Below, piece after piece: positions 21,370-29,963 of a DNA stretch of 64,000 bases. The translations under genes and the position numbers were made by a program. Source of the DNA: a virus; IMG/VR virus record IMGVR_UViG_3300037258_000301, positions 1 to 64,000 of that record; one strand, written 5' to 3'. Under the pieces are notes generated by a model. The model saw only the letters and a program-made list of their open reading frames with translations. It searched no databases and had not been told where the DNA came from. Each line of letters starts with the position of its first letter. Position 1 is the stretch's first letter.

Positions 21370-21699
21370 ATGACCGATACGTCCACTCCCCAGCTGACGG
21401 TCGACGGCCTGCTGATCTCCGCGAAGGGCCATCTCGCCGCCGCGAGCACCACCACCAGCCACCAGTCCCGTCACCACAGCCGGATCGCTCACCGGTACGC
21501 CTGCTGCGCGTCTCTGCTCATCAGTGATCCGTTGGCCGCCAGTGACCTCAACGAGGTGGTTGTCCTGCTACACCAAGCCCAGACCCACGGGCCCTACGAC
21601 TTCGGTCAGGACGAGATCGACTACCTCAATCTCGCCTGGATCCGTCTCGACATGGCCGAGGTCGCCCATCGTGGCCGGCTGTCCCTGAAGGAGAGCTGA
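21370..21699 (+). CDS. Hypothetical protein of the transfer module, 109 aa
   Basis: SD AGAAGGAA precedes the ATG. Helical and His/Ser/Thr-rich (AAASTTTSHQSRHHSRIAH), with a second helical half (LNEVVVLLHQAQTHG). Lies between two membrane-protein genes in the translocase operon. Not recognised. Confidence 0.55.
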   Translation: MTDTSTPQLTVDGLLISAKGHLAAASTTTSHQSRHHSRIAHRYACCASLLISDPLAASDLNEVVVLLHQAQTHGPYDFGQDEIDYLNLAWIRLDMAEVAHRGRLSLKES

Positions 21700-21700
21700 C

Positions 21701-23077
21701 ATGCCGCTCTGGTTCATCCTGATCTTGCTGGTCGCGCTGTACTTCGGCATGAAGAAGGGCGCTTTCCGGTTGGGTAGCTCGATCGCCAACGCCTACAAGA
21801 GCGGCAAGGCCGATGCCGGAGCCTCGAAAGCTGCGCGGCGCAGCCTCACCTCCGATGCGGTCGACGCCGGCCACGGTGGCACCACCCGCAAGGCCGCCTC
21901 TACTACGGCCGCCGCTCTGGGCGCCACCGTCAGTGGCACCCGGGTGCACGCGCACGCCGCCCGGCGGGGTTTCGCCGAAGGGTGGAAGGAGGGCAAGGCG
22001 AAGGTCTTGGCCCGCCGGGACCCCAGCAAGGATTTCGTGCCGACCGGTACGCACGCCACTGCGAAGGAAGGTGATGGGGTGCCCTGGTGGCGTCGCTGGG
22101 GCAAGAACAAAGGCAAGTCGGCCAAGTGCGCGGTCATCGTCACCACCCACCTGCCCGATGGCAGCATCAAACAGGCCCCCTGCGGCAAGCGCTACTCCCT
22201 GCTGCCGGACCCGAACGGGGTCATTCTCACCAACTGCGGCGCCCACCCGCTCGACACCGAACTTGCCCCGCCAGCTCCCGCACCCGTCCGGGCCCCCACT
22301 GCCGCCCCCGGCCCCGGTCGCCCGACGATCGAACCGATGGAATTCGAGAAGTGGGTGGCCTGCACCAACCTGATACCAGCCGGAGTCAATCCCTTCCTCC
22401 CACCTGGTACTCCAGAGCACCCGTCGAGGATTCCCTGCGGGGAGTTGTATGAACTCGTTCCCAATGCCGCAGGCGTCATGCCCACCTCGTGTGCGCGTTG
22501 TCGCGAATTTTTCCCTACCCGCACCAAAGAGAACACAAAGGAGAACCCCTCCATGACCACACCTACCGTTCCCGCTGCCCCCGCACCGGCAACTCCTGCA
22601 CCGGCTGCCCCCGCACCGGCCGGCGAGGTCACGAGCATGACTGAGTTGTTGGGTGAGCTGGAGCGCATCCAGAAGGAGAACCTCGCCGAACTCGACGATG
22701 CCAAGGCTGACGCCGCTCGGGCCACCACCGACATGGAAGATGCCGGGGCTGACCTGAGCTTGGCCAAAACTGAGGCCGCCTCGATCGACACGATGGTGGG
22801 GTGCCTGAGCCGTCCCGAGCTGAAGCTGGACCCCGCCTCGATCGGGGACGTCTCCGCTCAGATCGACGGGGCACAGCAGCGCATCAAGCTGGCCGCTGAC
22901 CGTCTCGGCGCCGCCGAGGCTCGGTTGAACCTGGCCAACAGCCGCGCCCAGATCGCCGAGGGTCGTCTGGCCGCCGCCAACAAGGCGCACGCCAGCATCA
23001 AGGCGCGTCACGACGTGCACCGTGAGGCTCACGCCGCCTCCCCGGTGCCCGCTGCCGGCGCCGAGTTCTACGAATAA
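21701..23077 (+). CDS. Membrane-anchored protein with two Cys domains and coiled coil, 458 aa
   Basis: One N-terminal TM segment (WFILILLVALYFGMK). A basic Ala/Lys-rich region follows, then two related Cys modules (AVIVTTHLPDGSIKQAPCGKRY and a later CGELYELVPNAAGVMPTSCARC), probable zinc sites. Then a Pro/Ala linker, and a long coiled coil (about residues 315-445: ELLGELERIQKENLAELDDA and onward). This is consistent with a membrane-linked scaffold for a DNA-transfer complex. Directly upstream of the translocase gene, with 30 nt between. Confidence 0.6.
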   Translation: MPLWFILILLVALYFGMKKGAFRLGSSIANAYKSGKADAGASKAARRSLTSDAVDAGHGGTTRKAASTTAAALGATVSGTRVHAHAARRGFAEGWKEGKAKVLARRDPSKDFVPTGTHATAKEGDGVPWWRRWGKNKGKSAKCAVIVTTHLPDGSIKQAPCGKRYSLLPDPNGVILTNCGAHPLDTELAPPAPAPVRAPTAAPGPGRPTIEPMEFEKWVACTNLIPAGVNPFLPPGTPEHPSRIPCGELYELVPNAAGVMPTSCARCREFFPTRTKENTKENPSMTTPTVPAAPAPATPAPAAPAPAGEVTSMTELLGELERIQKENLAELDDAKADAARATTDMEDAGADLSLAKTEAASIDTMVGCLSRPELKLDPASIGDVSAQIDGAQQRIKLAADRLGAAEARLNLANSRAQIAEGRLAAANKAHASIKARHDVHREAHAASPVPAAGAEFYE

Positions 23078-23107
23078 CCAGCACGAGTAGCAGGAAGGCA
23101 CATCACG

Positions 23108-26100
23108 ATGGTCAACTCCCGACCTGGCATGAAGTCGAAGAAGGGATTCCTGGGGAAGTTGTTCTCCCTGGGTGGTCGCGGTCTTCGGCATGTCGTCAAG
23201 AAGGGTGTCCACCACGGCCACAAGCACCGGGTTCGTCTGGTGCCGGTGTACGTGGGCATCGTGATGTGGCTGCTTGCTTCCGTGCTCTACCTGGTCCCGC
23301 AAGGCTGGAAGACCGCATTCCTGCCGGTCGGTCTCACCGCGCTGGTGCTGTTCCTCTACGGACGGCACCGGCGCGGTGAGAAGCCCGCTCGTCCCATCCC
23401 CACCCGCCACCACCTCTACCTGTGGGTCTGCTGGGCCGGCGCCTCGGCATGGTTCATTCTCGCCGCGTTGTGGGGTCCGCTGACCCACTTGTTCTCCGGG
23501 GTGCTGCTGATCGGCGTGCTCGCCTCGGGAGTGCCCTACTGGTGGCACCGCTTTGCTCGCGCCCACTACCAGCCCGCGCCCGCGCCCGTCGCGGAGAAGG
23601 TTGTCGAGAAGGACACGGTCGAGCCAGAGATCGCCCTGTGGGTCAAGAAGGTCCAGAAGGACGGTGGCGCGGTCCCCGGTACCGAACTGGATGGCTTCGA
23701 ACGGCTGGAGAACGGCAATGGGTGGGAGAGCCCGTTGAAGTTCACCGACGACAAGGTGGGGATCGAAGAGGCGTTCGCTCAGCAGGTGCGGTTGAGTCGC
23801 ATCTACGACGTGCCGCTGCCCAACATCGTGCTGCGTCCCGCCCCGGACGGGCGTCCCACCCGAGGGCACATCACCGTGCTGCAACGCAACCCGCTGGCTA
23901 TCCCGACCCTGTGGGCTGGCCCTTCCATGACCGAGGACGGTACCTGCCGGATCGGTGTTCACCCCGACGGCCGGGAAGCCCGGATCCGCCTCTGGCGTCC
24001 CGACTCGGGCGCGGTGCACATGCTCATGGCCGGCTGCACCGACTCCGGAAAAGCGCTTGCACTCGATACTCCTGTTCCCACGCCGAATGGCTGGACGACG
24101 ATGGGCGAGTTGGCTGTGGGTGATCAGGTGTTCGATGAGCATGGGCAACCCACTCAAGTCATCGCCGCGACTGAAGTGATGATGGATCGTCCTTGTTATG
24201 AAGTCGAGTTTTCGGATGGCACCGTGATCGTCGCCGATGCCAAGCACCAGTGGGTGACGACTACCCATCAGGGGCGCCGTCAACAAAAGCCTCGTCGAGC
24301 AACTTTTCGTGATTCACCAGAGGCACGAGCACTCGTCTCCGACGTGACCACTTCCGTACTCGCCCAGCCCGATCGGCTCGTTTGTGTTCAGGACGTTGTT
24401 GACCTTGTGGGGAAGCGGTTCGAGGCACGTATCCGAACCATCATGGACAGGTTGCCGTCCGCCCCGAAGGCGGTTGAGCGATCAAGGACTCAGACTCGTG
24501 CTGGTTGTACTTACACGCATGTACAGCGCTATGCGGGCTGTTCGGCTCATGCCGTATACAAGGAGCTTGACCTGCGAGTCTCTGCTGATCGAGGCGCACA
24601 TCGAGTAGCTCCAGCAGATACTGGACCGATTACGACGGAGCACATCGCGGCAACGCTGCACCCAACGGGAGATGCCGGTCGGGTCAATCACGCAATTGAG
24701 CTTTGTGGTGCGCTGGAATACGCAGAAAAGGATCTTCCAGTTGCTCCCTACACCCTCGGTGCGTGGTTGGGTGATGGTGACTCTCGCGATCCGTCTCTTA
24801 CGGCATTCGATCCAGAAGTGCTTGATCGTGTTCGTGTGGACGGCTACCTCATCAAGGGGCGTAGCGAGGTGGGTCACTACGGCATTGTCATCGAAGGTAC
24901 TGAGCACGCCAAAGACGGATCTAGCATGACTGCGATCATGCGGAAGTTGGGAGTTCTCAGCAACAAGCACATCCCAGACATCTACCTACAGAGTTCTGTC
25001 GAGCAACGTCGCGCTCTTCTGGCTGGTTTGCTGGACACCGACGGTTACTGCTCGGTACATGGTGTGGTGGAGTTCGCGGTAACGGACCCTCGTCTGGCAC
25101 ATGATGCGTTGGAGCTAGTGCTAGGTCTTGGCTACAAGGCCACCTTCCGAGAGAAGCCCGTTCCGATGGGGCGTCCTGGACGTACCGTCGCGTACACGGT
25201 GGAATTCACTGCTCCGGAGCCGGTGTTCGGTCTCTCTCGCAAGGCGGTTAGGCAGCGTCCGATGAAGAGGCAGGCTCGATCGCAACGTCGGTACATCGTC
25301 GATGTGCGGTCGATCCCCTCTGTGCCTGTGCGCTGTATTCAGGTGAATGCTGTGAGCAGCCTCTATCTGGCAAGCCGAAGCTGTATTCCTACGCACAACA
25401 GCAGATTGACCGATTTGCTCCTTGCTGAGGAGCGGCATTCGACGCTGGTCTCCAGCTTCGTGATCGACCCGCAGGGTGGCCAGTCCCTGCCGGCCTGGCG
25501 TGATGCCGTGGCCGAGTTCGCCACCGACGCCGCCGAAGGCCGGGACCTGCTGGAGCATGCCGTCGATATCATGTTCTGCCGCAACAAGGTGCTGTCCAAG
25601 GAGGTCTGGTACGACGCCAAGGGTCGTGAGCGCGTCGGCAAGGACTTCTTCGAGCCCACCCCCGAGCGCCCGCTGATCTCGATCACCGTGGACGAGGCCC
25701 AGGCTATTCTGGCCGATCCCCGCGCGATCAAGGCCGCCGAGCAACTGGCCGGCATGGCCCGTAAGTGCGGCCTGGCACTGCGTCTGATCACGCAACTACC
25801 GCTGCTCGCGCAGCTGGGCAACTCGATGTATCTACGCGGACAAGTCGCGGCCGGCAACGTCATCGTGCTGCGTACCGCCGAGCGGCTCTCCGGGCAGGTC
25901 GCGTTCAACGGCGCCCTGCCCGGCGCCGACCCGGCCATGCTGCCTCGCGTGTGGCCGGACGGTTCCACCACGGCCGGTCTGGGCTACCTGCTGGGGGCCA
26001 GCGCCCACCAGTCCATGTACCGAACCGACTTCCTCAACCGGGAGAACGTCTACGACTGGGTGGTCTCCGGCGAGACCACCTACGTTGACGCGGCCTCACG

Positions 26101-26383
26101 TCCCCAGCCCGAGGCTCCCCGCCTGCACGCGGTACCCAACAATCCGGAGCCTCCTTCCGGTGATCAGCCGTGGCAGAGCGGTAGGGCCCGGGAACGGATC
26201 CTCGCCTACCTGGCCTCGTCCGAGACGGTTCGCCGGACCACCGTCATCGCCGCCGCCTGCGGTATCGACAAGTCCACCGCGTCCAACATGCTCCGCGTGC
26301 TGGTCGGCGAGGGTCTCGTGCGCGATCACGGGCGCGGGGACTGGTCGCACATCGATTTGGCATTCCAGTCCGCGTCCTACTGA
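23108..26383 (+). CDS. FtsK/TraB-type DNA translocase containing an intein, 1091 aa (642 aa after splicing)
   Basis: Residues ~40-145 hold about four TM helices. The motor domain follows: Walker A is HMLMAGCTDSGK, interrupted by an intein at residues 316-764, resuming with SRLTDLLLAEE. Walker B is LISITVDEAQAIL near residue 857. The C-terminus (from ~1028) is a winged-helix-like domain (ILAYLASSETVRRTTVIAA, STASNMLRVLVGEGL), as in TraB/FtsK gamma domains that read short DNA motifs. Such proteins in Streptomyces plasmids move double-stranded DNA between hyphae; in phages related motors are rarer. Position after Spd-like genes supports TraB. It could instead act in genome segregation or packaging of a phage-plasmid. 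Confidence 0.85.
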   Translation: MVNSRPGMKSKKGFLGKLFSLGGRGLRHVVKKGVHHGHKHRVRLVPVYVGIVMWLLASVLYLVPQGWKTAFLPVGLTALVLFLYGRHRRGEKPARPIPTRHHLYLWVCWAGASAWFILAALWGPLTHLFSGVLLIGVLASGVPYWWHRFARAHYQPAPAPVAEKVVEKDTVEPEIALWVKKVQKDGGAVPGTELDGFERLENGNGWESPLKFTDDKVGIEEAFAQQVRLSRIYDVPLPNIVLRPAPDGRPTRGHITVLQRNPLAIPTLWAGPSMTEDGTCRIGVHPDGREARIRLWRPDSGAVHMLMAGCTDSGKALALDTPVPTPNGWTTMGELAVGDQVFDEHGQPTQVIAATEVMMDRPCYEVEFSDGTVIVADAKHQWVTTTHQGRRQQKPRRATFRDSPEARALVSDVTTSVLAQPDRLVCVQDVVDLVGKRFEARIRTIMDRLPSAPKAVERSRTQTRAGCTYTHVQRYAGCSAHAVYKELDLRVSADRGAHRVAPADTGPITTEHIAATLHPTGDAGRVNHAIELCGALEYAEKDLPVAPYTLGAWLGDGDSRDPSLTAFDPEVLDRVRVDGYLIKGRSEVGHYGIVIEGTEHAKDGSSMTAIMRKLGVLSNKHIPDIYLQSSVEQRRALLAGLLDTDGYCSVHGVVEFAVTDPRLAHDALELVLGLGYKATFREKPVPMGRPGRTVAYTVEFTAPEPVFGLSRKAVRQRPMKRQARSQRRYIVDVRSIPSVPVRCIQVNAVSSLYLASRSCIPTHNSRLTDLLLAEERHSTLVSSFVIDPQGGQSLPAWRDAVAEFATDAAEGRDLLEHAVDIMFCRNKVLSKEVWYDAKGRERVGKDFFEPTPERPLISITVDEAQAILADPRAIKAAEQLAGMARKCGLALRLITQLPLLAQLGNSMYLRGQVAAGNVIVLRTAERLSGQVAFNGALPGADPAMLPRVWPDGSTTAGLGYLLGASAHQSMYRTDFLNRENVYDWVVSGETTYVDAASRPQPEAPRLHAVPNNPEPPSGDQPWQSGRARERILAYLASSETVRRTTVIAAACGIDKSTASNMLRVLVGEGLVRDHGRGDWSHIDLAFQSASY
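24053..25399 (+). mobile_element. Intein with LAGLIDADG endonuclease, class 3-like, in the Walker A motif
   Basis: In-frame 449-residue insert between Lys and Ser of GCTDSGK/S. Starts with Ala (ALALDTPVPTPNGW), not Cys/Ser. Block B carries ADAKHQW, block F VPVRCIQVN, block G IPTHN before Ser. W, C and T at these places fit class 3 (WCT) splicing. LAGLIDADG motifs: LGAWLGDGDS and ALLAGLLDTDGYC. Base composition is less GC-rich than the flanks, so recent acquisition is likely. Confidence 0.9.
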
Positions 26384-26393
26384 CATCGACCCC

Positions 26394-26434
26394 TTGGCGG
26401 TGTCAGGGGATCGCGTTAGAGTGTTTTCGTCACC
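26394..26434 (+). promoter_or_regulatory. Repeated phage promoter, copy 5
   Basis: TTGGCG at 26394-26399, 17 nt, TAGAGT at 26417-26422, GTCACC at 26429-26434. Best match to the family consensus. It restarts transcription immediately after the translocase gene. Confidence 0.8.
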
Positions 26435-26459
26435 AACACTTTGCCCCTGGAGATCTCCT

Positions 26460-26867
26460 ATGACGACGCCCTCGTCGGCCCTTGCCTACCACCATGCCGA
26501 AGCGACCACCTGGGTCAACGACCCGCACCTGTCGATCACCGAACTGATCTGTGACGAGTACCGGATCACCCTGCGTGTACGGGACGCCCAGTCCCTCCTG
26601 TGGGCCCATGATCGACTCGGTACCTGGAAAGCTTTGGGATACCCACAGGTCTCGACGTTCGACGGTGCTCCCGAGTTGGCCGACCGATTCGTTCCGCATG
26701 CCTTCCTCGCGGTCACCGGTCGCTACTTCATGCTCGACGGCCCGAACATCGAGATGGTCGTCACCGTGATGACCACTGATCCCGCCGCGCTCGATCTGCT
26801 GCATTCTCGCGAGGCCAACGTGGATCTGATCGAGGCCATCGCCGCGCTCGAACTCAAGGAGAACTGA
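26460..26867 (+). CDS. Hypothetical protein, 135 aa
   Basis: Start at 26460 with CTGGAG upstream, after promoter copy 5. Alpha/beta sequence (YRITLRVRDAQSLLWAHDR; GRYFMLDGPNIEMVVTVM). Not recognised. TGATCATG junction downstream. Confidence 0.55.
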   Translation: MTTPSSALAYHHAEATTWVNDPHLSITELICDEYRITLRVRDAQSLLWAHDRLGTWKALGYPQVSTFDGAPELADRFVPHAFLAVTGRYFMLDGPNIEMVVTVMTTDPAALDLLHSREANVDLIEAIAALELKEN

Positions 26868-26869
26868 TC

Positions 26870-27217
26870 ATGTCTGCACGTCGACGGGTGGGGATCGTAG
26901 AGATCCTCAAGGCCCGGACCTATCCCCTCACCACTGACCAGGACGCTTCTCTCCTGGACACCCCCACCGCCCTGATCGAACCCGGTGAGTACCCGGTTTA
27001 CCGGGAAGGTGGCCGCTACTACTGGGAGATGACCGGCCACGTCAACGGGCGCGGCATCGAGAACCTCGGCGACGGCATGTTTCTGATGAACCGCGCCGAT
27101 GTCGCCACCGACGAAGAAGTCACCGTCACCTCGCACTGGTTCGACCCGCTGGAATGGGACGAGTTCCTTGCCGATCCCCAGACGCTCACCCGATTCTCCT
27201 TCACCCTAAAGGGCTGA
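26870..27217 (+). CDS. Hypothetical protein, 115 aa
   Basis: TGATCATG junctions on both sides. The N-terminal part looks like a small regulatory domain (RVGIVEILKART). The central part is beta-rich (PGEYPVYREGGRYYWEM). No assignment. Confidence 0.55.
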   Translation: MSARRRVGIVEILKARTYPLTTDQDASLLDTPTALIEPGEYPVYREGGRYYWEMTGHVNGRGIENLGDGMFLMNRADVATDEEVTVTSHWFDPLEWDEFLADPQTLTRFSFTLKG

Positions 27218-27219
27218 TC

Positions 27220-27405
27220 ATGAGTACTGACCTGAAGGTCGGTGAGCGCTTCACCCCGGTTGGCTACCGCACCGAACTCACCCTCGTCTCCATCACCGAC
27301 CACACCGACGACAGCATTGGTCACATCATCCTCGAAGCCGTCGACTCCGAGGACTTCGCCTGGTTCGTGTGGGATGGCGTCGTTATCCGAGGAGAGCACC
27401 GATGA
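27220..27405 (+). CDS. Hypothetical protein, 61 aa
   Basis: Begins in a TGATCATG junction and ends in an ATGA overlap. Almost entirely beta-strands (RTELTLVSITDHTDD; GHIILEAVDSEDFAW), as in small barrel proteins. Function unknown. Confidence 0.5.
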   Translation: MSTDLKVGERFTPVGYRTELTLVSITDHTDDSIGHIILEAVDSEDFAWFVWDGVVIRGEHR

Positions 27406-27650
27406 GCGACTTGACCGACAAGATGATCACGGCAGGTGCAATGAAGATTGCAATGCACTGGGGTGTCGCGAAGCCAAGCGCGTCGCACACCAAGGAAGCT
27501 CGTGCCGCTATCGCCGCCGCGCTCGACGTATTGGCTGAAGAGGGGTACTCGCTGGCGTACCGAGAAGAGCCGTCAAGCCGAGCGAAAGCCGGACACATCA
27601 CATACCCGAACCCCGTCGTCTTGGCGCGAGAGATCCAGGAGCGATCATGA
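27402..27650 (+). CDS. Hypothetical protein, MSDxTDKMI family, 82 aa
   Basis: N-terminus MSDLTDKMITAGAMKIA resembles MSDFTDKMIAAANTAVA of the gene at 28074, and both have an AAxxVLAxE/D helix. The two are paralogues. ATGA-coupled to its neighbours. Unknown function. Confidence 0.6.
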   Translation: MSDLTDKMITAGAMKIAMHWGVAKPSASHTKEARAAIAAALDVLAEEGYSLAYREEPSSRAKAGHITYPNPVVLAREIQERS

Positions 27651-27898
27651 ATAACCGCGACGGTGAAGCGACCGAGCGCAATGAACTCATCGAGATCCTG
27701 AGCAAGCTCTACCAACACACGCCGGAGTACATCGCTGGCATGATCATGGCTGGTTGGCGCCGGTCTGCCGTCAACCTGGCGCAGCTCGATCGGGCCATGG
27801 ACGCGTTGCAGCCTTACGGGGTGACTAGGTCTGATGCTCTGGACGCGGCTTCGGATGTTGCCCGCGCCCTCGGCCTCACCCTGGATGGCGACACATGA
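27647..27898 (+). CDS. Hypothetical helical protein, 83 aa
   Basis: ATGA overlaps on both ends. Helical throughout (RNELIEILSKLYQHTPEY; SDALDAASDVARALG). Could be a small adaptor protein. Not recognised. Confidence 0.5.
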   Translation: MNNRDGEATERNELIEILSKLYQHTPEYIAGMIMAGWRRSAVNLAQLDRAMDALQPYGVTRSDALDAASDVARALGLTLDGDT

Positions 27899-28074
27899 GT
27901 GACCTCACTGACGCGATAAGCGTCAAGCACGAAGATCCACACTTCTATGACATAGACGGCGAGTCCTGGTGCCTATGTCACTGTGCCGATTGCGTGGCGA
28001 TAGCCGACACCAGGAAAGAATTCAAGTGCATATGCCCTGATTGCGGTTGTACCGATCACGAGACTGGTGCGTGA
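27895..28074 (+). CDS. Small Cys-rich protein, 59 aa
   Basis: Starts MSDLTDAIS, like its neighbours, in an ATGA overlap. Eight Cys and several His cluster as CLCHCADC and CICPDCGC, so one or two zinc sites are probable. The shared N-terminal peptide suggests exchange of gene starts among neighbouring genes. Confidence 0.55.
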   Translation: MSDLTDAISVKHEDPHFYDIDGESWCLCHCADCVAIADTRKEFKCICPDCGCTDHETGA

Positions 28075-28322
28075 TGAGTGACTTCACCGACAAGATGATC
28101 GCGGCAGCGAATACCGCCGTCGCTAACCACGATTTCACAGACTGCGACTTCGACCCCGATTCGGTCGATGACGCCTGTACCCGAGTCGCCGTAGCCGCCG
28201 CATTCCGCGTGCTGGCCGATCACCTGGGGCCGATGACGGGAAACGTGGCCGAGCGAGCGGCGTTCGTCACCGTGTCGATGTTGATCACCGTGATGGCCAA
28301 CGAGATCGAGGACTCGCCATGA
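28074..28322 (+). CDS. Hypothetical protein, MSDxTDKMI family, 82 aa
   Basis: Start overlaps the preceding stop (TGATG). Paralogue of the gene at 27402. Acidic DCDFDPDSVDDAC segment, then two helices (AAAFRVLADHLG; FVTVSMLITVMANEI). Function unknown. Confidence 0.6.
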   Translation: MSDFTDKMIAAANTAVANHDFTDCDFDPDSVDDACTRVAVAAAFRVLADHLGPMTGNVAERAAFVTVSMLITVMANEIEDSP

Positions 28323-28639
28323 GCGCCACCCAGACCGTCTTCGTCTCGATCGGCAACTCAGACGACAAGCTCACCCAGAAGGAGTGGGCGCAGTTCTGCA
28401 CCGACTTGAACGCGACCGTTCGCGGTCTGACTACGCGTGTCCTGGGCGAGTGGTACTCCAAGCCCGGCGAGCAGTGGCAGAACATGTGCGTCGCGAGTGA
28501 TCTGGATCCCGGTGCGCTCCAGGCCCTGTTGGTCGCGTTGGAGGCGATGCGCAAGGTCTACCGGCAGGACTCGATCGCCGTATTGCCGGGCACGACGTAT
28601 TTCGTAGATGGATCTTTGTCCGCACTCACAAAGGAGTAA
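28319..28639 (+). CDS. Hypothetical protein, 106 aa
   Basis: ATGA overlap. Begins QTVFVSIGNSDDKLTQKEW. This type of opening (V-x-V-S-I-G-N-S-D-D-K-L-T-Q-x-x-W) is common in small actinobacterial mobile-element proteins and resembles a short Rossmann-like unit. No function assigned. Confidence 0.55.
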   Translation: MSATQTVFVSIGNSDDKLTQKEWAQFCTDLNATVRGLTTRVLGEWYSKPGEQWQNMCVASDLDPGALQALLVALEAMRKVYRQDSIAVLPGTTYFVDGSLSALTKE

Positions 28640-28641
28640 TC

Positions 28642-28830
28642 ATGGGTTGGCTCTCTATGGGTGAACCCCAGCATCACTGTCTGTTTCCCATGCTTTACGA
28701 CGGCCCGCTCGAAGAAGGCTATGTCGATTACATCGGCGAGCGTGTGTACGTCGGCGCACGGTGGCAGTGCACCGAATGCAGGCAGATCTGGGTCCTTAGC
28801 GACGATAAAACGTGGAAGCGAGAATCATGA
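28642..28830 (+). CDS. Small CxxC protein, 62 aa
   Basis: SD AAGGAG at the end of the upstream gene. The C-terminal half has WQCTECRQIWVL, typical of a short zinc-binding tail that appears in many actinophage small proteins. ATGA overlap downstream. Confidence 0.55.
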   Translation: MGWLSMGEPQHHCLFPMLYDGPLEEGYVDYIGERVYVGARWQCTECRQIWVLSDDKTWKRES

Positions 28831-29339
28831 GCGACACCTCTTTCTATCGGGCCAAGCCCGCGCTGCGCGCTGACCTGCTCGACTTCAAGGGCCGGTACGG
28901 CGAATTCGTCCAGACCGTGGTGAAGCCCTTCTCCGATGAGTGGCCCCACAACCAGCCCGTCCGAGACCCCTTCGGCGGCGTCGTCGGATTCGAGGACAAC
29001 CATCCGGAAGACCCACCGGAGGGCCTGAGCCGCAGCCAGAAGCGTGGCTATCTGATCCCCGTGCGCGGGAAGAAGGGTGCGATCTGGCAGGAGCGACTGG
29101 ACACCTTCCAGACCGTCCCGCGCCTCCAGAGCGTGCTGGAGCGACACAACGTGCCCTCGGAGGTCACCGACCTGGCGCATAGCCGGATCTGCCTCGTCGA
29201 CTGGATGGACTTCGGTGATGATGGCGCGGTGCTGTTCCTGAACACCGACTTCAATCCGGTGCCTGACGCGGTCGAGGTCATGCCACGCAGCGAGTTCTGG
29301 GCCCTCCATGAGGCACGTTGCCCCACCGATAGCTCATGA
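28827..29339 (+). CDS. Hypothetical protein, 170 aa
   Basis: ATGA overlaps on both ends. Tryptophan and Pro-rich, with a basic central segment (LSRSQKRGYLIPVRGKKG) and a C-terminal strand region (GAVLFLNTDFNPVP). Longer than its neighbours but without a recognised domain. Confidence 0.55.
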   Translation: MSDTSFYRAKPALRADLLDFKGRYGEFVQTVVKPFSDEWPHNQPVRDPFGGVVGFEDNHPEDPPEGLSRSQKRGYLIPVRGKKGAIWQERLDTFQTVPRLQSVLERHNVPSEVTDLAHSRICLVDWMDFGDDGAVLFLNTDFNPVPDAVEVMPRSEFWALHEARCPTDSS

Positions 29340-29524
29340 ACATCAAAAAGCTCGTCGGCCTGGTGCGCACCTGCTGGTTCTGTGGAGATGACGATGGTCT
29401 CCGCACCCAGGTGTGGTGGCGGGGATTCTGGCGTAACGCCTGCCCGCGCTGCGTGGATCTCCATAACCGAGGTGAACTGACCGAGACGGTCGAGGCCGAA
29501 CTGGTGGAGGAGGAAGCCGGATGA
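29336..29524 (+). CDS. Small zinc-ribbon-like protein, 62 aa
   Basis: ATGA overlaps. CWFC and CPRC pairs 24 residues apart with Trp between give a likely zinc ribbon. Acidic C-terminus. Unknown function. Confidence 0.55.
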   Translation: MNIKKLVGLVRTCWFCGDDDGLRTQVWWRGFWRNACPRCVDLHNRGELTETVEAELVEEEAG

Positions 29525-29682
29525 ACGCCCATGCGCAGGCATACGGTGCCCGATGGCTTCACGATGCGCAGGACAGTCCCGAGGACGAACGACTGATCGT
29601 GGAGCTGCATGAGTTGCTCTACTCGTCAGTAATCCCCGACGATGGCCCTGTCCGTCTCGCTCGATCTCTGGAGTTGGCATGA
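29521..29682 (+). CDS. Hypothetical protein, 53 aa
   Basis: ATGA overlaps on both sides, which supports translation of this short frame. Helical (AYGARWLHDAQDS; ERLIVELHELLYS). Unrecognised. Confidence 0.5.
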   Translation: MNAHAQAYGARWLHDAQDSPEDERLIVELHELLYSSVIPDDGPVRLARSLELA

Positions 29683-29963
29683 CCGATCTGCCGGATGAAG
29701 TCACGACCGCCGCGTCCATCGTGGCGATGCGACTGATGGCCGAGAATCTGACCAAGTGGCATGAACTCGTGGGCAAGGTCGTACACACCGACCTGGCCCT
29801 GGGTTATCCCAAGCTCAGCGCCGAATGGTGCCGCCTGATCCAGGAGGCGATCTTGGCGACCGCCATGGCCATGCAACCGGAACGCAAGCTCTACGACGCC
29901 GCCCTGCACACCCTCACGGTGGCTACCCGGCATGCCGCAGCAGCGGCGAAGGGAGTCGACTGA
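29679..29963 (+). CDS. Hypothetical helical protein, 94 aa
   Basis: ATGA overlap upstream, TGATG overlap downstream. All-helical (TAASIVAMRLMAENLTKWH; TLTVATRHAAAAAKG). Not recognised. Confidence 0.5.
   Translation: MTDLPDEVTTAASIVAMRLMAENLTKWHELVGKVVHTDLALGYPKLSAEWCRLIQEAILATAMAMQPERKLYDAALHTLTVATRHAAAAAKGVD

Noticed and set aside
21626-24286. 886-aa open frame on the minus strand
   Set aside because: It is antisense to the coiled-coil and translocase genes, has no good SD, and reads as low-complexity Gly/Arg/His sequence typical of GC-rich shadow frames.
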